In this document: positions 54,623-63,511 of the stretch, piece by piece
Layout: every line of letters starts with the position of its first letter
Position numbering within the stretch: the first letter of the stretch is position 1
DNA from: JBBDYG01 sp040901765
GTDB taxonomy: Bacteria > Planctomycetota > Planctomycetia > Pirellulales > Lacipirellulaceae
Reading direction: 5' to 3'
Length of the DNA: 64,000 nt
Assembly (NCBI GenBank): GCA_040901765.1
Contig: JBBDYG010000040.1
Coordinates: 1-64,000 of the forward strand
Notes under the pieces: model-generated
The model's input: the letters and a program-made list of their open reading frames with translations, nothing else
What the model was told of the DNA's origin: nothing
Database searches by the model: none
Made by a program: the position numbers and the translations under genes

Positions 54623-55735
54623 ATGGAATCGAAAGAGATTTATTCCGAGACCGTCCGCCACTTTTTGGAGCCGGTGCTGCCGCTGCTCGACGACCCCTCA
54701 GTGACGGAAATTTTAATCAACGGCCATCGGACGATCTATTTCGAGCGCGAGGGCCGACTCAACCGCTCGGACCTGGCGTTTGCCAGTCCCGCGCTGTTGA
54801 TGGCCGCGGCGCGGAATATTGCCGAGTACACGGGCCGATCGATCGACGATAACAATCACAGCATGGATGCCCGGCTGCCCGACGGCTCGCGGGTGCATGT
54901 TATCGTACCACCAAGTTCGCGGAACGGAGTCTGCATTTCCATCCGCAAGTTTAAGAAATCGACGTTCAACCTGTCATCGCTGGTGGAGACCGGCAGCCTG
55001 TCGGAAGAAGGTCGCGAGTTCCTCAGCCTGGCGGTGCTGCTGCATAAGAATATTGTGATCGCTGGCGGAACTGGCAGCGGGAAAACTTCGCTCCTGAACG
55101 CCCTTTCGACGGAAATTCCCGAGAACGAGCGGATTGTGGTCATTGAAGACAGCTCGGAACTGCAACTCAATCAGGCCCATACGCTGTACCTAGAAGCCCA
55201 GCCTGCCAAGCCCGACGGAACGGGCCGGATCACGATTCGCGATCTATTCGTCGATTCCTTGCGGATGCGGCCCGACCGGATCGTGGTCGGTGAAATCCGC
55301 CGCGGCGAGGCACTCGACCTCATTCAGTCGATGATTTCCGGCCACTCCGGTGCGCTGACCACAGTCCACGCGACCACGGCCCACGATGCGGCGATTCGGC
55401 TGGAAACGCTGAGCATGATGAGCGACGTCGCCCTGCCGGTTCACGTCGCCCGGATGCAAGTCGCCTCCGCGATCCAGCTCGTGGTGCAAATCAGCCGATT
55501 TCTGGACGGCTCGCGGAAAATTCGCGGCATCAGCGAATGCCTGGGCCTCGATGATGCCGGCAACTACCGCTTTCAGGATCTGTATCGGTTTGAGGCCGAG
55601 GGAACGGACGCCGACGGCCGACTTCTGGGTGAGCTGCGGCCAACTGGGGCCGTTCCCACCTTCTCCGCCGAAGCGGCCCAAATGGGGTATCAAGGCCGCG
55701 TCGATCTGACTCGGAAGCTGTTTTCGGGCGGGTAA
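54623..55735 (+). CDS. cpaF: CpaF/TadA-type secretion ATPase (first copy)
   Basis: 370 residues of the type II/IV secretion hexameric ATPase family: N-terminal ILINGHRTIYFEREGRL, Walker A AGGTGSGKTS near 147-156, Asp box EDSSELQ, Walker B DRIVVGEIRRGEA, and His box GHSGALTTVHATTA. It lacks the N-terminal extension of many CpaF proteins. It powers Flp pilus assembly. It heads the Tad cluster, about 30 bp after the TDT transporter gene. A second, FHA-fused ATPase gene follows at 63512. Confidence 0.9.
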   Translation: MESKEIYSETVRHFLEPVLPLLDDPSVTEILINGHRTIYFEREGRLNRSDLAFASPALLMAAARNIAEYTGRSIDDNNHSMDARLPDGSRVHVIVPPSSRNGVCISIRKFKKSTFNLSSLVETGSLSEEGREFLSLAVLLHKNIVIAGGTGSGKTSLLNALSTEIPENERIVVIEDSSELQLNQAHTLYLEAQPAKPDGTGRITIRDLFVDSLRMRPDRIVVGEIRRGEALDLIQSMISGHSGALTTVHATTAHDAAIRLETLSMMSDVALPVHVARMQVASAIQLVVQISRFLDGSRKIRGISECLGLDDAGNYRFQDLYRFEAEGTDADGRLLGELRPTGAVPTFSAEAAQMGYQGRVDLTRKLFSGG

Positions 55736-55802
55736 GGGCGCCGAGTTGAACGAACTTGACCACGGCATTGACCGCGGCGTACACTTGAGCCAGGAACACG
55801 CC

Positions 55803-56060
55803 ATGAGCATTCAAGTAGAGATTCCGGAACCGCTGGCTGGGAAAGTTGCCGAGGCTGCCAGGGTACAAGGCAGATCCCCAGCGGAGGTTGTGTTAGAGGC
55901 GGTCGCGAAACGGCTCGACCCATTAGCCCGCTTCAACGAATTGATGGCGCCCGTCCACGAGCGGCTGAAAGAGCTTGGAGAGACGGAGGACGACGCGGTC
56001 GAATATTTTGAACAGGTCAAACATGAACTGCGCCGCGCGCGGCGAGCGGGCACCAAATGA
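55803..56060 (+). CDS. Ribbon-helix-helix antitoxin-like protein
   Basis: 85 residues: a beta strand SIQVEIPEPLAG and the helix-turn-helix AEAARVQGRSPAEVVLEAVAKRL are typical of MetJ/Arc-like antitoxins. The remaining tail is helical and charged, suited to binding a toxin. Its last codons overlap the next start (ATGA at 56057-56060), the usual arrangement for toxin-antitoxin genes. It lies between the ATPase gene and the pilin gene of the Tad locus. Confidence 0.8.
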   Translation: MSIQVEIPEPLAGKVAEAARVQGRSPAEVVLEAVAKRLDPLARFNELMAPVHERLKELGETEDDAVEYFEQVKHELRRARRAGTK

Positions 56061-56539
56061 CCCGGCCCGAGCGAGTCGTCTTCGATTGCAACGTCTATTT
56101 TCAGGCCGTCATTAGTGCGAGTGGCCCGGCTAATCGACTCCTCCGACTGGCCGCCGAAGGTCGATTAACTCTCTACGCATCGACCTACATTCTCGATGAG
56201 CTTCGCGTTCTAACGTCCGATCCGCGGGTCCGAATGAAGTATTGCCTCGAGGACGCAACTCTGGACGAGTTCTTTGCGATGATTCGCCAACACGCGATGT
56301 TGGCGGCTGATGTTCCCCACGTCTTTGATCTTCCTCGCGACCCTGACGACGCTCATTACGTTGACCTGGCAGTCGCCGTCGATGCGAAACTGATCGTATC
56401 AAGGGACAAAGACCTGCTCTCACTCCGTGACGCCGGTACGGCTGAGGGACGAGACTTCTTGAGCCGATTTCCGACGCTCTTGATCCTAACGCCGCCAGAA
56501 GCACTGAAGCTGTTGGCGTCCGATTCCGCACCCGCCTAG
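56057..56539 (+). CDS. PIN-domain toxin (VapC-like)
   Basis: 160 residues with the acidic PIN site: Asp10 (VVFDCNVYF), Glu48 (ILDELR), Asp97/98 (RDPDDAHYVD) and Asp117/119 (VSRDKD). This is a COG1569-type predicted RNase toxin, neutralised by the RHH protein encoded upstream. It overlaps the antitoxin by 4 bp. Its position inside the Tad cluster suggests insertion as a module. Confidence 0.85.
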   Translation: MTRPERVVFDCNVYFQAVISASGPANRLLRLAAEGRLTLYASTYILDELRVLTSDPRVRMKYCLEDATLDEFFAMIRQHAMLAADVPHVFDLPRDPDDAHYVDLAVAVDAKLIVSRDKDLLSLRDAGTAEGRDFLSRFPTLLILTPPEALKLLASDSAPA

Positions 56540-56731
56540 CTCCCGCGCGGTTGATCTTTATCTGCGAAGCATTGCCAGCTTTTGGCGGCTTCCGCGGGTG
56601 TATTCTATCGCATTCGAAGACGGGATTTCTCTGGCACGGCTGTAACACCTGCTCGGGACGCGCGTATTAGAAGCGTTGGCAGGACAAACCACCCGTTTCC
56701 AGTTTCCCCATTTTTCTCAGGAGTCACGAAA

Positions 56732-56935
56732 ATGACCACCAACCTCAAGAACCGGTTCAGCAAGTTCCACAACGACGAAGACGGCCTCGAAGCCCTGCAG
56801 GTCGTGATGATCATCGCCATTGCGGGCCTGATCATGATTGCCGCCTCCGCCGTCGGCAAAGCCGCCATCAAGTGGATGGACGACAAGTGGAAGGATCTCA
56901 AGAAGGCCGACACGATGAAGTCCACCACGACCTAA
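56732..56935 (+). CDS. flp: Flp-like pilin precursor
   Basis: 67 residues with a basic leader ending in DEDG and a hydrophobic helix LEALQVVMIIAIAGLIMIAASAVG, the prepilin design of class III peptidase substrates, followed by a charged tail. Predicted cleavage is after Gly. Residue +5 is Gln instead of the usual Glu, with Glu at +2. CAGGAG lies about 8 nt before ATG 56732. It is the probable major pilin, and a strong terminator follows. Confidence 0.82.
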   Translation: MTTNLKNRFSKFHNDEDGLEALQVVMIIAIAGLIMIAASAVGKAAIKWMDDKWKDLKKADTMKSTTT

Positions 56936-56954
56936 ACAACACCTGCTCCAGGGT

Positions 56955-57005
56955 CAGGTGGCCCGGCCTGCTTCGGCTCGCCGCGGCCACCTGGCTCTTT
57001 TTTTT
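56955..57005 (+). terminator. Intrinsic terminator/attenuator after flp
   Basis: Stem CAGGTGGCC (56955-56963) with GGCCACCTG (56985-56993), loop rich in GC, then GCTC and TTTTTTTT. It lies 20 bp after the flp stop and before the peptidase gene, so it should set a high pilin to assembly-protein ratio. Confidence 0.85.
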
Positions 57006-57039
57006 CGCATTGATTCCATTAATCATCCAGGGTGAAGCA

Positions 57040-57786
57040 ATGACCTTTCCACAGACCATCGCCGTAAACCCTTCGCTGATTTCATTCCCTTGGTTTACAA
57101 CTCGTCGCGGCCGCTGGGCTGCGGCGCTTGCATTGCCACTGGTTGTAGGGCCGATTTGGTGCCTTGCCGGCCAGTTCTCTGGCAGCCTTTTGGGAACCCT
57201 TTCGGGACTGGTGTTGCTGGCCGCATTGTTCACCAGCGCCATCACTGATGTTCGCAGTCATAAGATTTATAACTGGGTCACCTATTCGGCGTTGCTGTGG
57301 GCCGTACTGATCAATGTCGTCGCCAGCTTGCTGTCGCCGGGTGAAGACACGCTGATTCGCGCCTATCACCATGCCGCGATCATGGGACCGGAGTTTCTCG
57401 GTGGCGTCGGCCTGGGACAGTGCCTTGCCGGTGCGGCCCTCTGCTTCTTTGTCACCGTACTGGGATATCGGCTGTCGGGCATCGGCGCGGGCGACGTAAA
57501 GCTGGCCGCCGCGATTGGTGCGCTGCTGGGCGTTCATCAGGGCGTCTTTGCCGTCGCCTACAGCTATATTGTCGCCGCCGCGGCAATCATCGCGTGGTCG
57601 GTCTGGAGCCAGGGGCCAATACCCCTGTTGAAAGCTGGCCTGCGGACGATTGGCGTTTTGTTCCTGCCGATGTGGCCATTTCCCCCGACGGCCGACGATC
57701 ACAACCTGCTCATCAAGCCGATTCCATTAGGGCCTTACTTCGCGATTGGCACGCTACTGGTCGTGCTGGAGGTCGTGCCGGTATGA
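57040..57786 (+). CDS. cpaA: Type IV prepilin peptidase (TadV/CpaA, A24)
   Basis: 248 residues of an integral membrane aspartic protease. The two catalytic Asp motifs are visible: SAITDVRSHKIYNW and GIGAGDVKLAAAIG (the G-x-G-D motif). It cleaves the leaders of the Flp and TadE-like pseudopilins. There is no N-terminal methylase domain, as in TadV. The next gene starts on its stop (ATGA at 57783-57786). Confidence 0.88.
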   Translation: MTFPQTIAVNPSLISFPWFTTRRGRWAAALALPLVVGPIWCLAGQFSGSLLGTLSGLVLLAALFTSAITDVRSHKIYNWVTYSALLWAVLINVVASLLSPGEDTLIRAYHHAAIMGPEFLGGVGLGQCLAGAALCFFVTVLGYRLSGIGAGDVKLAAAIGALLGVHQGVFAVAYSYIVAAAAIIAWSVWSQGPIPLLKAGLRTIGVLFLPMWPFPPTADDHNLLIKPIPLGPYFAIGTLLVVLEVVPV

Positions 57787-57968
57787 ATGCTCAACGACTC
57801 AATTATCGGACACGTTCCGCACGACGCGGCGGGATGGCGAGCTTAGAGGTGGTGATGACAACCGCTGTGATGCTGCCGGTGGCCGGTGCCTTGTTCTTTC
57901 TGAGTGTGAAGATTTGTGCGACGCTATACCAAGCCCTCGGGGCGCTAGTCGCTTGGCCATTTCTGTAG
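57783..57968 (+). CDS. Small TadE-like pseudopilin
   Basis: 61 residues with the TadE-type leader RRGGMASLEVVMTTAVMLPVAG: a small-residue cut site, Glu at +5, and a hydrophobic helix, then ICATLYQALGALVAWPFL. It is translationally coupled to the peptidase by a 4-bp overlap. Probably a minor pilin or assembly factor. Confidence 0.75.
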   Translation: MNAQRLNYRTRSARRGGMASLEVVMTTAVMLPVAGALFFLSVKICATLYQALGALVAWPFL

Positions 57969-57996
57969 GACGGCATTTTTTTGCAGGACTAGGACG

Positions 57997-58680
57997 ATGA
58001 ACCTCCTCACGACACAACCAGCGACAGGCGAAGCGTCCGAAACGGATTTGCTACGCCGTCTGGCGAGCGACGAAGATGGCGCCGCCTATACACTGTCGTA
58101 CGTGATGGTGATTCCGCTCTACGCACTGTTGATCTGTTTGATTATCGAGTCGGTGCTGATGATGACCGCGAAGCTAGGCACCGTTTACTCGGCCTATGCC
58201 GCCGCACGAACTGCCACGGTATGGTCTTCGGCGACGACCTGGGAAAAGACGCAAAAAAAGGCGGAGGAAGCGGCATTCAAGTCAATGACGCCGTTCGCCA
58301 GTGGCACCAATTTGTCCCTTCGCGACGTCGCATCGGTGCCCGCCGCCGAGGAAGCCGGCAATTATTGGGTGGCGTATCAGGGCTTCGCGAAAGATCCCGT
58401 TTCCCACACGTACCTGCTCACCAAGTACAGCTACGCGCGGCAGAACGTGCGGATCAAGTTTGCCGGTCCGCCGGCCACCTGGAAGTCAGACGTTAAAGTG
58501 ACGGTTAGCTATGACTTCCCGTTCAATGTCCCCGGCATCGGCCGCATGTTCGGCAAGCCTAAGTTCAACGGCACCGGTATCAGCTACTACTACACCATTT
58601 CGTCCGAAGTCTCGCTCCCCAATGAAGGCCCGAAAGACGGCCTGAAAACAATTGGAATCGGCTATGGAACCCTCGAATAA
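57997..58680 (+). CDS. TadE-like pilus assembly protein
   Basis: 227 residues. The N-terminal helix (GAAYTLSYVMVIPLYALLICLIIESVLMM) matches TadE; the periplasmic part has AYAAARTATVW, as usual. The rest is unrecognised beta-rich sequence. It overlaps the next gene by 17 bp. Minor pseudopilin role in Flp assembly (inference from family and context). Confidence 0.75.
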   Translation: MNLLTTQPATGEASETDLLRRLASDEDGAAYTLSYVMVIPLYALLICLIIESVLMMTAKLGTVYSAYAAARTATVWSSATTWEKTQKKAEEAAFKSMTPFASGTNLSLRDVASVPAAEEAGNYWVAYQGFAKDPVSHTYLLTKYSYARQNVRIKFAGPPATWKSDVKVTVSYDFPFNVPGIGRMFGKPKFNGTGISYYYTISSEVSLPNEGPKDGLKTIGIGYGTLE

Positions 58681-60880
58681 TCGCACCGCACCGCGGCAAC
58701 GCAGACTCGCTGGCCGCCGCGACGATCGCAGCGGCAAGATCACCCTGGTCACGATCATGGCCATTTTGGGCCTGGTCGTGCTTGCCGGCTTCCTCGGCAA
58801 TGCTGGGCACGTCGTCACGAAGAAGGTCGAGACCCAAAACGCGGCCGATGCGGTCGCGTTCTCTAGCGCGCAGTGGATGGCCCGCGGGATGAATGCCTCT
58901 ACGGCGACAAATCACCTGATTGGCGAAATTACGGGGCTGGTCGTGGTGCTCGAAGCCTTGGGTGGCCCCGAGGCCGACCACAAGATGGAAGACTACCCCG
59001 CCGAAAGTCGCTCGCTCGACGGCGCTATCCGCTCGTTCAAAAATACGGCCATCGCTAAAGGTGGCTACATGGCGCCGGCGCTCGCGTCGGTCGAAAAGCC
59101 GGTGCTTAAATTCATCGTTGACGACCTTATTTCCCCCAGCGATCCAAAGAAGGCCACGCACAAAGCCTTCGCCACAATCTACGACGCCAAGCTGACGCTC
59201 AAGCGCGACCTGATGAAGCGGCTAGTCATCATGACCGTGGCCAACGCGGGGTTCTTTTTTCCTCCGCCATTTGGCTTTGGAACCGCACTGGTCTCGGCGG
59301 GCATTCATGTCTGGGAAATGAAAGAAATCGCCCTGATCGCCAAGGAATGGATCATCCTCGAGGGTCTCGAGTTCGTCGCTCGCAATCTCAAGCCATTCAA
59401 GGTCGACATTTTGGAAAAGCTGCTAATTAAAAAGCTCGCGGAGCACGGCGATTTCATTGCCGGACGACAGCTCAAAGCGAGTACGCTGACCACCGGCGTG
59501 GTGAACGCGGGCATCGCCGATACGCTCGAGCACCTCGGTGACGTCTATGGGATAAAGGCTGCCGTGTATCCCGGTGCGACCGTGTTTCGCTTGCCGATTA
59601 AGACGGAACCGGTCGCGTCGGTTCATATTCCCAAGGTTCCCTACAAGAACGAGCCCGAATGGGGCAGCGACGCGTCGCCGACCCAGTCGCTCGACAGCCT
59701 GATGCGCGATATGACGAAGGGATTTGACGACCAGGTCGACGCCGTCAATCGGCGGATCTATGAGATCAAAGCGAGCATCTATGGCTCTCCGCTACCGCTC
59801 GGCCCGCGCCAAACGCCGCTGAACCAACTGGAAGATCAGGTCGAAGCGCTGCTCGATCCTAAAATGAAGCCCGAAGAGAAAAAGCCGATCGAAGACGAGC
59901 TGAAGCGTATAGATGACTTGCGCAACAAAAAGTTGGAACGGATCGCCGAGCTTGAGCGGCAGATCAAGAAGGTCGAAGCGGAGATTAAGCAAACCCAGAA
60001 AATGATTCGCGAAGCGGGGAACCTGGCGAATAAGGCCGGCAATTTGAGTATCGCCAATATCCCGTCGAAGCGATTGAACCAGGCCGAAGAGCGCTACACA
60101 CAGTGGGTCCGCGCGACCTACCCGTTCGTCGATTCGTTTCGGGCACCCGTGCTCGCTCAGTTCGAGAAGCACCTTGAGAAGTCGGAAGCCGCGAAGCACT
60201 ACAAAAAATGGACCGACCGCTACACGCTCGTGAAGGCTTGGCAATTCCGCGGCGGCTATCGCTTCGAAGGCAAGGCTGGCGGCAAGACGGGCCAGTGGGT
60301 GAAACGGCCGAACGTCGAGCCGCTCAAGATGTACGTCATGGAAGGCGCCTTTCTGGACACGGGTAAACGCCGCGATCGCAAAGGCCACGAGAAATGGACC
60401 GAATCGTCGGTCGCTGGCAAGAATTTGGCCGAGCAAAAATTCACGCTCATTGGAATGGCACATCGAGAGATCGAGCCGTTGTTCTCGCCGGTGATTTATC
60501 CTGGGGCCACAAAGGACGGCATGACGACGTTCGCCCAGGCGATTTTCTACAACGCGAACGAGCAAAAGCCGGCGAAGATCGACGCGAAAGAGAAGACGCA
60601 GGCCAAGCTTGGTTGGGACACGCTGAACTGGGATCCCGCTTCCAGCCCACCGGAATGGGGCGCGCGAGAGAGTAAGTCCGCTGCCAAATGGCCCTGGGAG
60701 ATCTTCACGGCCGAAGTAAAAACGAGCACGGCCCGCGTGAAGCTGAATTGGCAAGCCAAACTGATGCCGGTCACCCAAATGCGGCTGGTCGAGGCGGCGG
60801 CTTCCCAACTCTTGGACCGCCGCATGGCCCTCAATTTGGGCAAAGCGGCCGCGTTGCACACCAAAATGGTCACGCATTAA
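58664..60880 (+). CDS. TadG-like Flp pilus assembly protein
   Basis: 738 residues. A basic N-terminus precedes one helix (ITLVTIMAILGLVVLAGFLGNAG) and the TadG hallmark ETQNAADAVAFSSAQWMARG. The long extracytoplasmic part contains a coiled coil (about 390-460: RIAELERQIKKVEAEIKQTQ) and no von Willebrand domain, unlike some TadG proteins. The ATG at 58664 lies within the end of the TadE-like gene. Confidence 0.8.
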   Translation: MEPSNNRTAPRQRRLAGRRDDRSGKITLVTIMAILGLVVLAGFLGNAGHVVTKKVETQNAADAVAFSSAQWMARGMNASTATNHLIGEITGLVVVLEALGGPEADHKMEDYPAESRSLDGAIRSFKNTAIAKGGYMAPALASVEKPVLKFIVDDLISPSDPKKATHKAFATIYDAKLTLKRDLMKRLVIMTVANAGFFFPPPFGFGTALVSAGIHVWEMKEIALIAKEWIILEGLEFVARNLKPFKVDILEKLLIKKLAEHGDFIAGRQLKASTLTTGVVNAGIADTLEHLGDVYGIKAAVYPGATVFRLPIKTEPVASVHIPKVPYKNEPEWGSDASPTQSLDSLMRDMTKGFDDQVDAVNRRIYEIKASIYGSPLPLGPRQTPLNQLEDQVEALLDPKMKPEEKKPIEDELKRIDDLRNKKLERIAELERQIKKVEAEIKQTQKMIREAGNLANKAGNLSIANIPSKRLNQAEERYTQWVRATYPFVDSFRAPVLAQFEKHLEKSEAAKHYKKWTDRYTLVKAWQFRGGYRFEGKAGGKTGQWVKRPNVEPLKMYVMEGAFLDTGKRRDRKGHEKWTESSVAGKNLAEQKFTLIGMAHREIEPLFSPVIYPGATKDGMTTFAQAIFYNANEQKPAKIDAKEKTQAKLGWDTLNWDPASSPPEWGARESKSAAKWPWEIFTAEVKTSTARVKLNWQAKLMPVTQMRLVEAAASQLLDRRMALNLGKAAALHTKMVTH

Positions 60881-60919
60881 CCCCGATTGTTCCGTCCGGT
60901 CCCAACCATCGTTTGTTAT

Positions 60920-61273
60920 TCAGATGGGAAGGTAGACAATTTGATCGGCAAATTCACCAGGCTTCGCAACATCCCAAATGAGCGTTAAGTCGGAGACCAA
61001 GTCTCCCAGGGACAATTCATGGCCAAGTACAAATATGCCAGGCACGTGTCGGCCCTGCTCTAAATGCGACTTCAAATGCACGGGCATAGTGGAGCGGTTT
61101 CTTGTAACGAGTCCGCAGTCGTGTAGCTCACACCAAATGAGAATCTCCGGGTCGAGCGTGCCAAGGCTGGGCGCTGCAACTTCGCCCACATACCAGACTT
61201 TAATTCCCTGTCGCTCGCGCCGAAGCACCGTTCCGACTGCGGGGTCGGTGTTCTCATCAAGCAGAAAATCCAC
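60920..61273 (-). CDS. DUF5615 PIN-like toxin
   Basis: 117 residues starting at GTG with the family motif FLLDENTDPAV, then GLVTRNRS in the active-site strand, as in Mut7-C-like PIN proteins. The partner DUF433 gene ends 9 bp upstream. The pair is on the minus strand, opposite to the pilus genes on either side. Confidence 0.75.
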   Translation of the reverse strand: MDFLLDENTDPAVGTVLRRERQGIKVWYVGEVAAPSLGTLDPEILIWCELHDCGLVTRNRSTMPVHLKSHLEQGRHVPGIFVLGHELSLGDLVSDLTLIWDVAKPGEFADQIVYLPI

Positions 61274-61282
61274 ATCGCACCG

Positions 61283-61618
61283 TTATTCGTTACCGTTCAA
61301 TTCGTTCGGGCTTCCACGGTGCTTTACGGCGCGTAGCCGGGCGATGGCGGCGGAGGGGCTACGATCTTGACGTTCGCGCGCAACCTTTCCCTCGCGATCC
61401 CATGCCGCAAGGTAGGCGTCAGCGATATTCTTGTTTTCAAGGTAGTACCAGATGGTCGCATGGACTTGCGAAAGCGTTAGGGTGGGATACTTCCGAACTA
61501 TGCTCTCAGGAGTTTGGCCGTGCAGATATTCATGTAGCACCGTCTCAATTCCAATGCGACTGCCGCGCACGCGGATGTCGTTGGGGGCCAGAAAATCTAG
61601 ATTACTGCTGAAATCCAT
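61283..61618 (-). CDS. DUF433 antitoxin-like protein
   Basis: 111 residues containing the DUF433 helix-turn-helix core: RVRGSRIGIETVLHEYLHGQTPESIVRKYPTL followed by LSQVHATIWYYLEN. Members of this family pair with DUF5615 toxins. The start at 61618 is chosen because the upstream residues are not family-like. Confidence 0.75.
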   Translation of the reverse strand: MDFSSNLDFLAPNDIRVRGSRIGIETVLHEYLHGQTPESIVRKYPTLTLSQVHATIWYYLENKNIADAYLAAWDREGKVARERQDRSPSAAIARLRAVKHRGSPNELNGNE

Positions 61619-61771
61619 AATTGTCACCGATCGGCCCAAGCTCTGACGCCGCCAGAGCATTATACGAACTTTGGCGAGTGCCGGCACTACCGCCAACCGG
61701 CCAATAATCGTCAACTTTCTCTGTAACACCCCCGCCCGCCGCTCGTATAAGCCTGCAGAAAGGCACGAGCT

Positions 61772-62668
61772 ATGAACCAGCAGCGATACACTCACCGAAC
61801 GGCCAATCCCGCCCGCGGAGGCATCGCCACGCTCGAATTCGTGATGGCGTTGCCGACGCTACTGCTCCTCATGGTCGGTTTGACCTGGCTCGGCTATTCG
61901 GTAATCGGCCAGACCGAGGTGATCATCGAAGCCCGCAACAAGGCCTGGGCAAAGCGGTTCGACAACGCTGCGGATAAGCCGCTGATCTTTCCCATCGACC
62001 TGCTCGTGGCCGACAACCCGCTCTATCCCAAGGCGAAAGACTTCGTCACCGCGAAGGCCAGCAAAAAAGTGAACGTGAGCAAGATATTCTCCAGGGTGCC
62101 TGGCCCCGAATCGTCTCACACCATTCTGGCCGGCTCGTGGGACCACCAGGCGATGAAATTCGATAAACGGGTGAACTGGAATCTGCACGGCATTGCCGTC
62201 GTCAATGCCACGACCGGCAAAGTGCAGGGCGCGTTGGCATCAGTCGACAACTTCGGCAGCAAGCTCCAAGATCTGGCTGGCCAGGCTCTGGCGGATGCGG
62301 CTTCCGATCTGGTTTCCAAGGGTGCTGGCGGAGGCGGCGGAAACATTGAAAACCTCGGCTCCGCGCCGAAGGGCGACTCGACCGCTGCCGACGACGCTAC
62401 AGCCCAAACGCAACAGCAAAAAAACGATACCAAAGTTCAACTCACCGCGGAAAAAAACCGCATCGAAGGCGAAATCCGCCAAGCCGATCGTGAAATCGAA
62501 GCACTGAGAGAGAAACAGAATAAGAACAGCGAAACGGTGGACGAAGCCGTTGACAAGGTGCTGGAAGCGGCCCAAGTCAAGCGCCAGATCGAACTCTTGG
62601 AATACACGAAAGAACGACTGAACTCTGATCTGAACGACGTGAAAGCCGAACTAAAAGCAACGGGCTGA
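61772..62668 (+). CDS. TadE-like protein with C-terminal coiled coil
   Basis: 298 residues. TadE leader (RGGIATLEFVMALPTLLLLMVGL) with Glu+5 after the small-residue site, then an extracytoplasmic domain and a C-terminal coiled coil of about 80 residues (KNRIEGEIRQADREIEALREKQ and beyond). A Gly/Ala/Ser stretch separates the two. It is transcribed in the pilus direction directly after the reverse-oriented module. Confidence 0.75.
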   Translation: MNQQRYTHRTANPARGGIATLEFVMALPTLLLLMVGLTWLGYSVIGQTEVIIEARNKAWAKRFDNAADKPLIFPIDLLVADNPLYPKAKDFVTAKASKKVNVSKIFSRVPGPESSHTILAGSWDHQAMKFDKRVNWNLHGIAVVNATTGKVQGALASVDNFGSKLQDLAGQALADAASDLVSKGAGGGGGNIENLGSAPKGDSTAADDATAQTQQQKNDTKVQLTAEKNRIEGEIRQADREIEALREKQNKNSETVDEAVDKVLEAAQVKRQIELLEYTKERLNSDLNDVKAELKATG

Positions 62669-62730
62669 TTTATTTTTCCAACACTGTCTGACCCCGACAG
62701 TATCGGGGAATTACCACGAGGAGCGATTCC

Positions 62731-63417
62731 ATGAGCCATTTCTCCAAACTTTCGCTGGCCGTCGGCCTCGCCATATTTGCCGCGGTGCTCAATGCCATGT
62801 GGCTGAGCGCCAAACAACAGCCGCCGCTGTTTGTCGCCGCGGCTGGCGACATGCCCATGGGGTCCGAAATAACCGACGAGATGCTGCTCGCAATGCCCGT
62901 GCCGGGTAATGTCGAAACGCTCCGCGCGTCGCTCGTGCCTTACGGAAATCGAGCGATTCTGCTCGGCCAAATGACTTCACGCCACTATGTTGCCGGCGAC
63001 GTGTTCTTTCAACGCGACGTGCAAGCTCCCCGCGACGCGGCCAAGTTTGAAGTTCTCGGCCCGTTCAAGTTGATCAGCGTCGGAGAGCGCTTCAAGCAGC
63101 CGGAAAACACGGAAGACGAAGGTCAACTCAGTGGGAGCGGCAACAACATAACCATCGCCGTCAGCGCGGACTTCGACGAGCGGACTCGGCGATTGCTCGA
63201 AATCGTCGACCCGAACCGAGAGTCTCGCAACAGCCAGAAGTCGGCGAAGATCGTGGCCGTCCAGATTCTGCCTGCGGACCAACAGTCCCCCGAGATCGCC
63301 AAGGAAGCAAACGTCGTTTATCAAACCGTGTCCCTCGACGGAATCGAAAGTGTTCCCCGCGTCCTGTTAGCGGGCGAAGTCATTCGGTTTGTGATTCCGG
63401 TAAGTGACGCACTGTAA
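62731..63417 (+). CDS. CpaB-like SAF-domain protein
   Basis: 228 residues with an N-terminal helix (LAVGLAIFAAVLNAMWL) and a SAF-like region (LFVAAAGDMPMGSEITDEMLLAM ... AGDVFF), as in CpaB/RcpC, the periplasmic Flp pilus assembly factor. GAGGAG lies 8 nt before ATG 62731. Confidence 0.7.
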   Translation: MSHFSKLSLAVGLAIFAAVLNAMWLSAKQQPPLFVAAAGDMPMGSEITDEMLLAMPVPGNVETLRASLVPYGNRAILLGQMTSRHYVAGDVFFQRDVQAPRDAAKFEVLGPFKLISVGERFKQPENTEDEGQLSGSGNNITIAVSADFDERTRRLLEIVDPNRESRNSQKSAKIVAVQILPADQQSPEIAKEANVVYQTVSLDGIESVPRVLLAGEVIRFVIPVSDAL

Positions 63418-63511
63418 TTAAAGGCTGTCGGCTAACGGCTATCAGCCAGAACACAAAGTCGGGATTCGGCCGCTTACCACTCACCTACTCACCACTCACT
63501 CACCAACTCCC

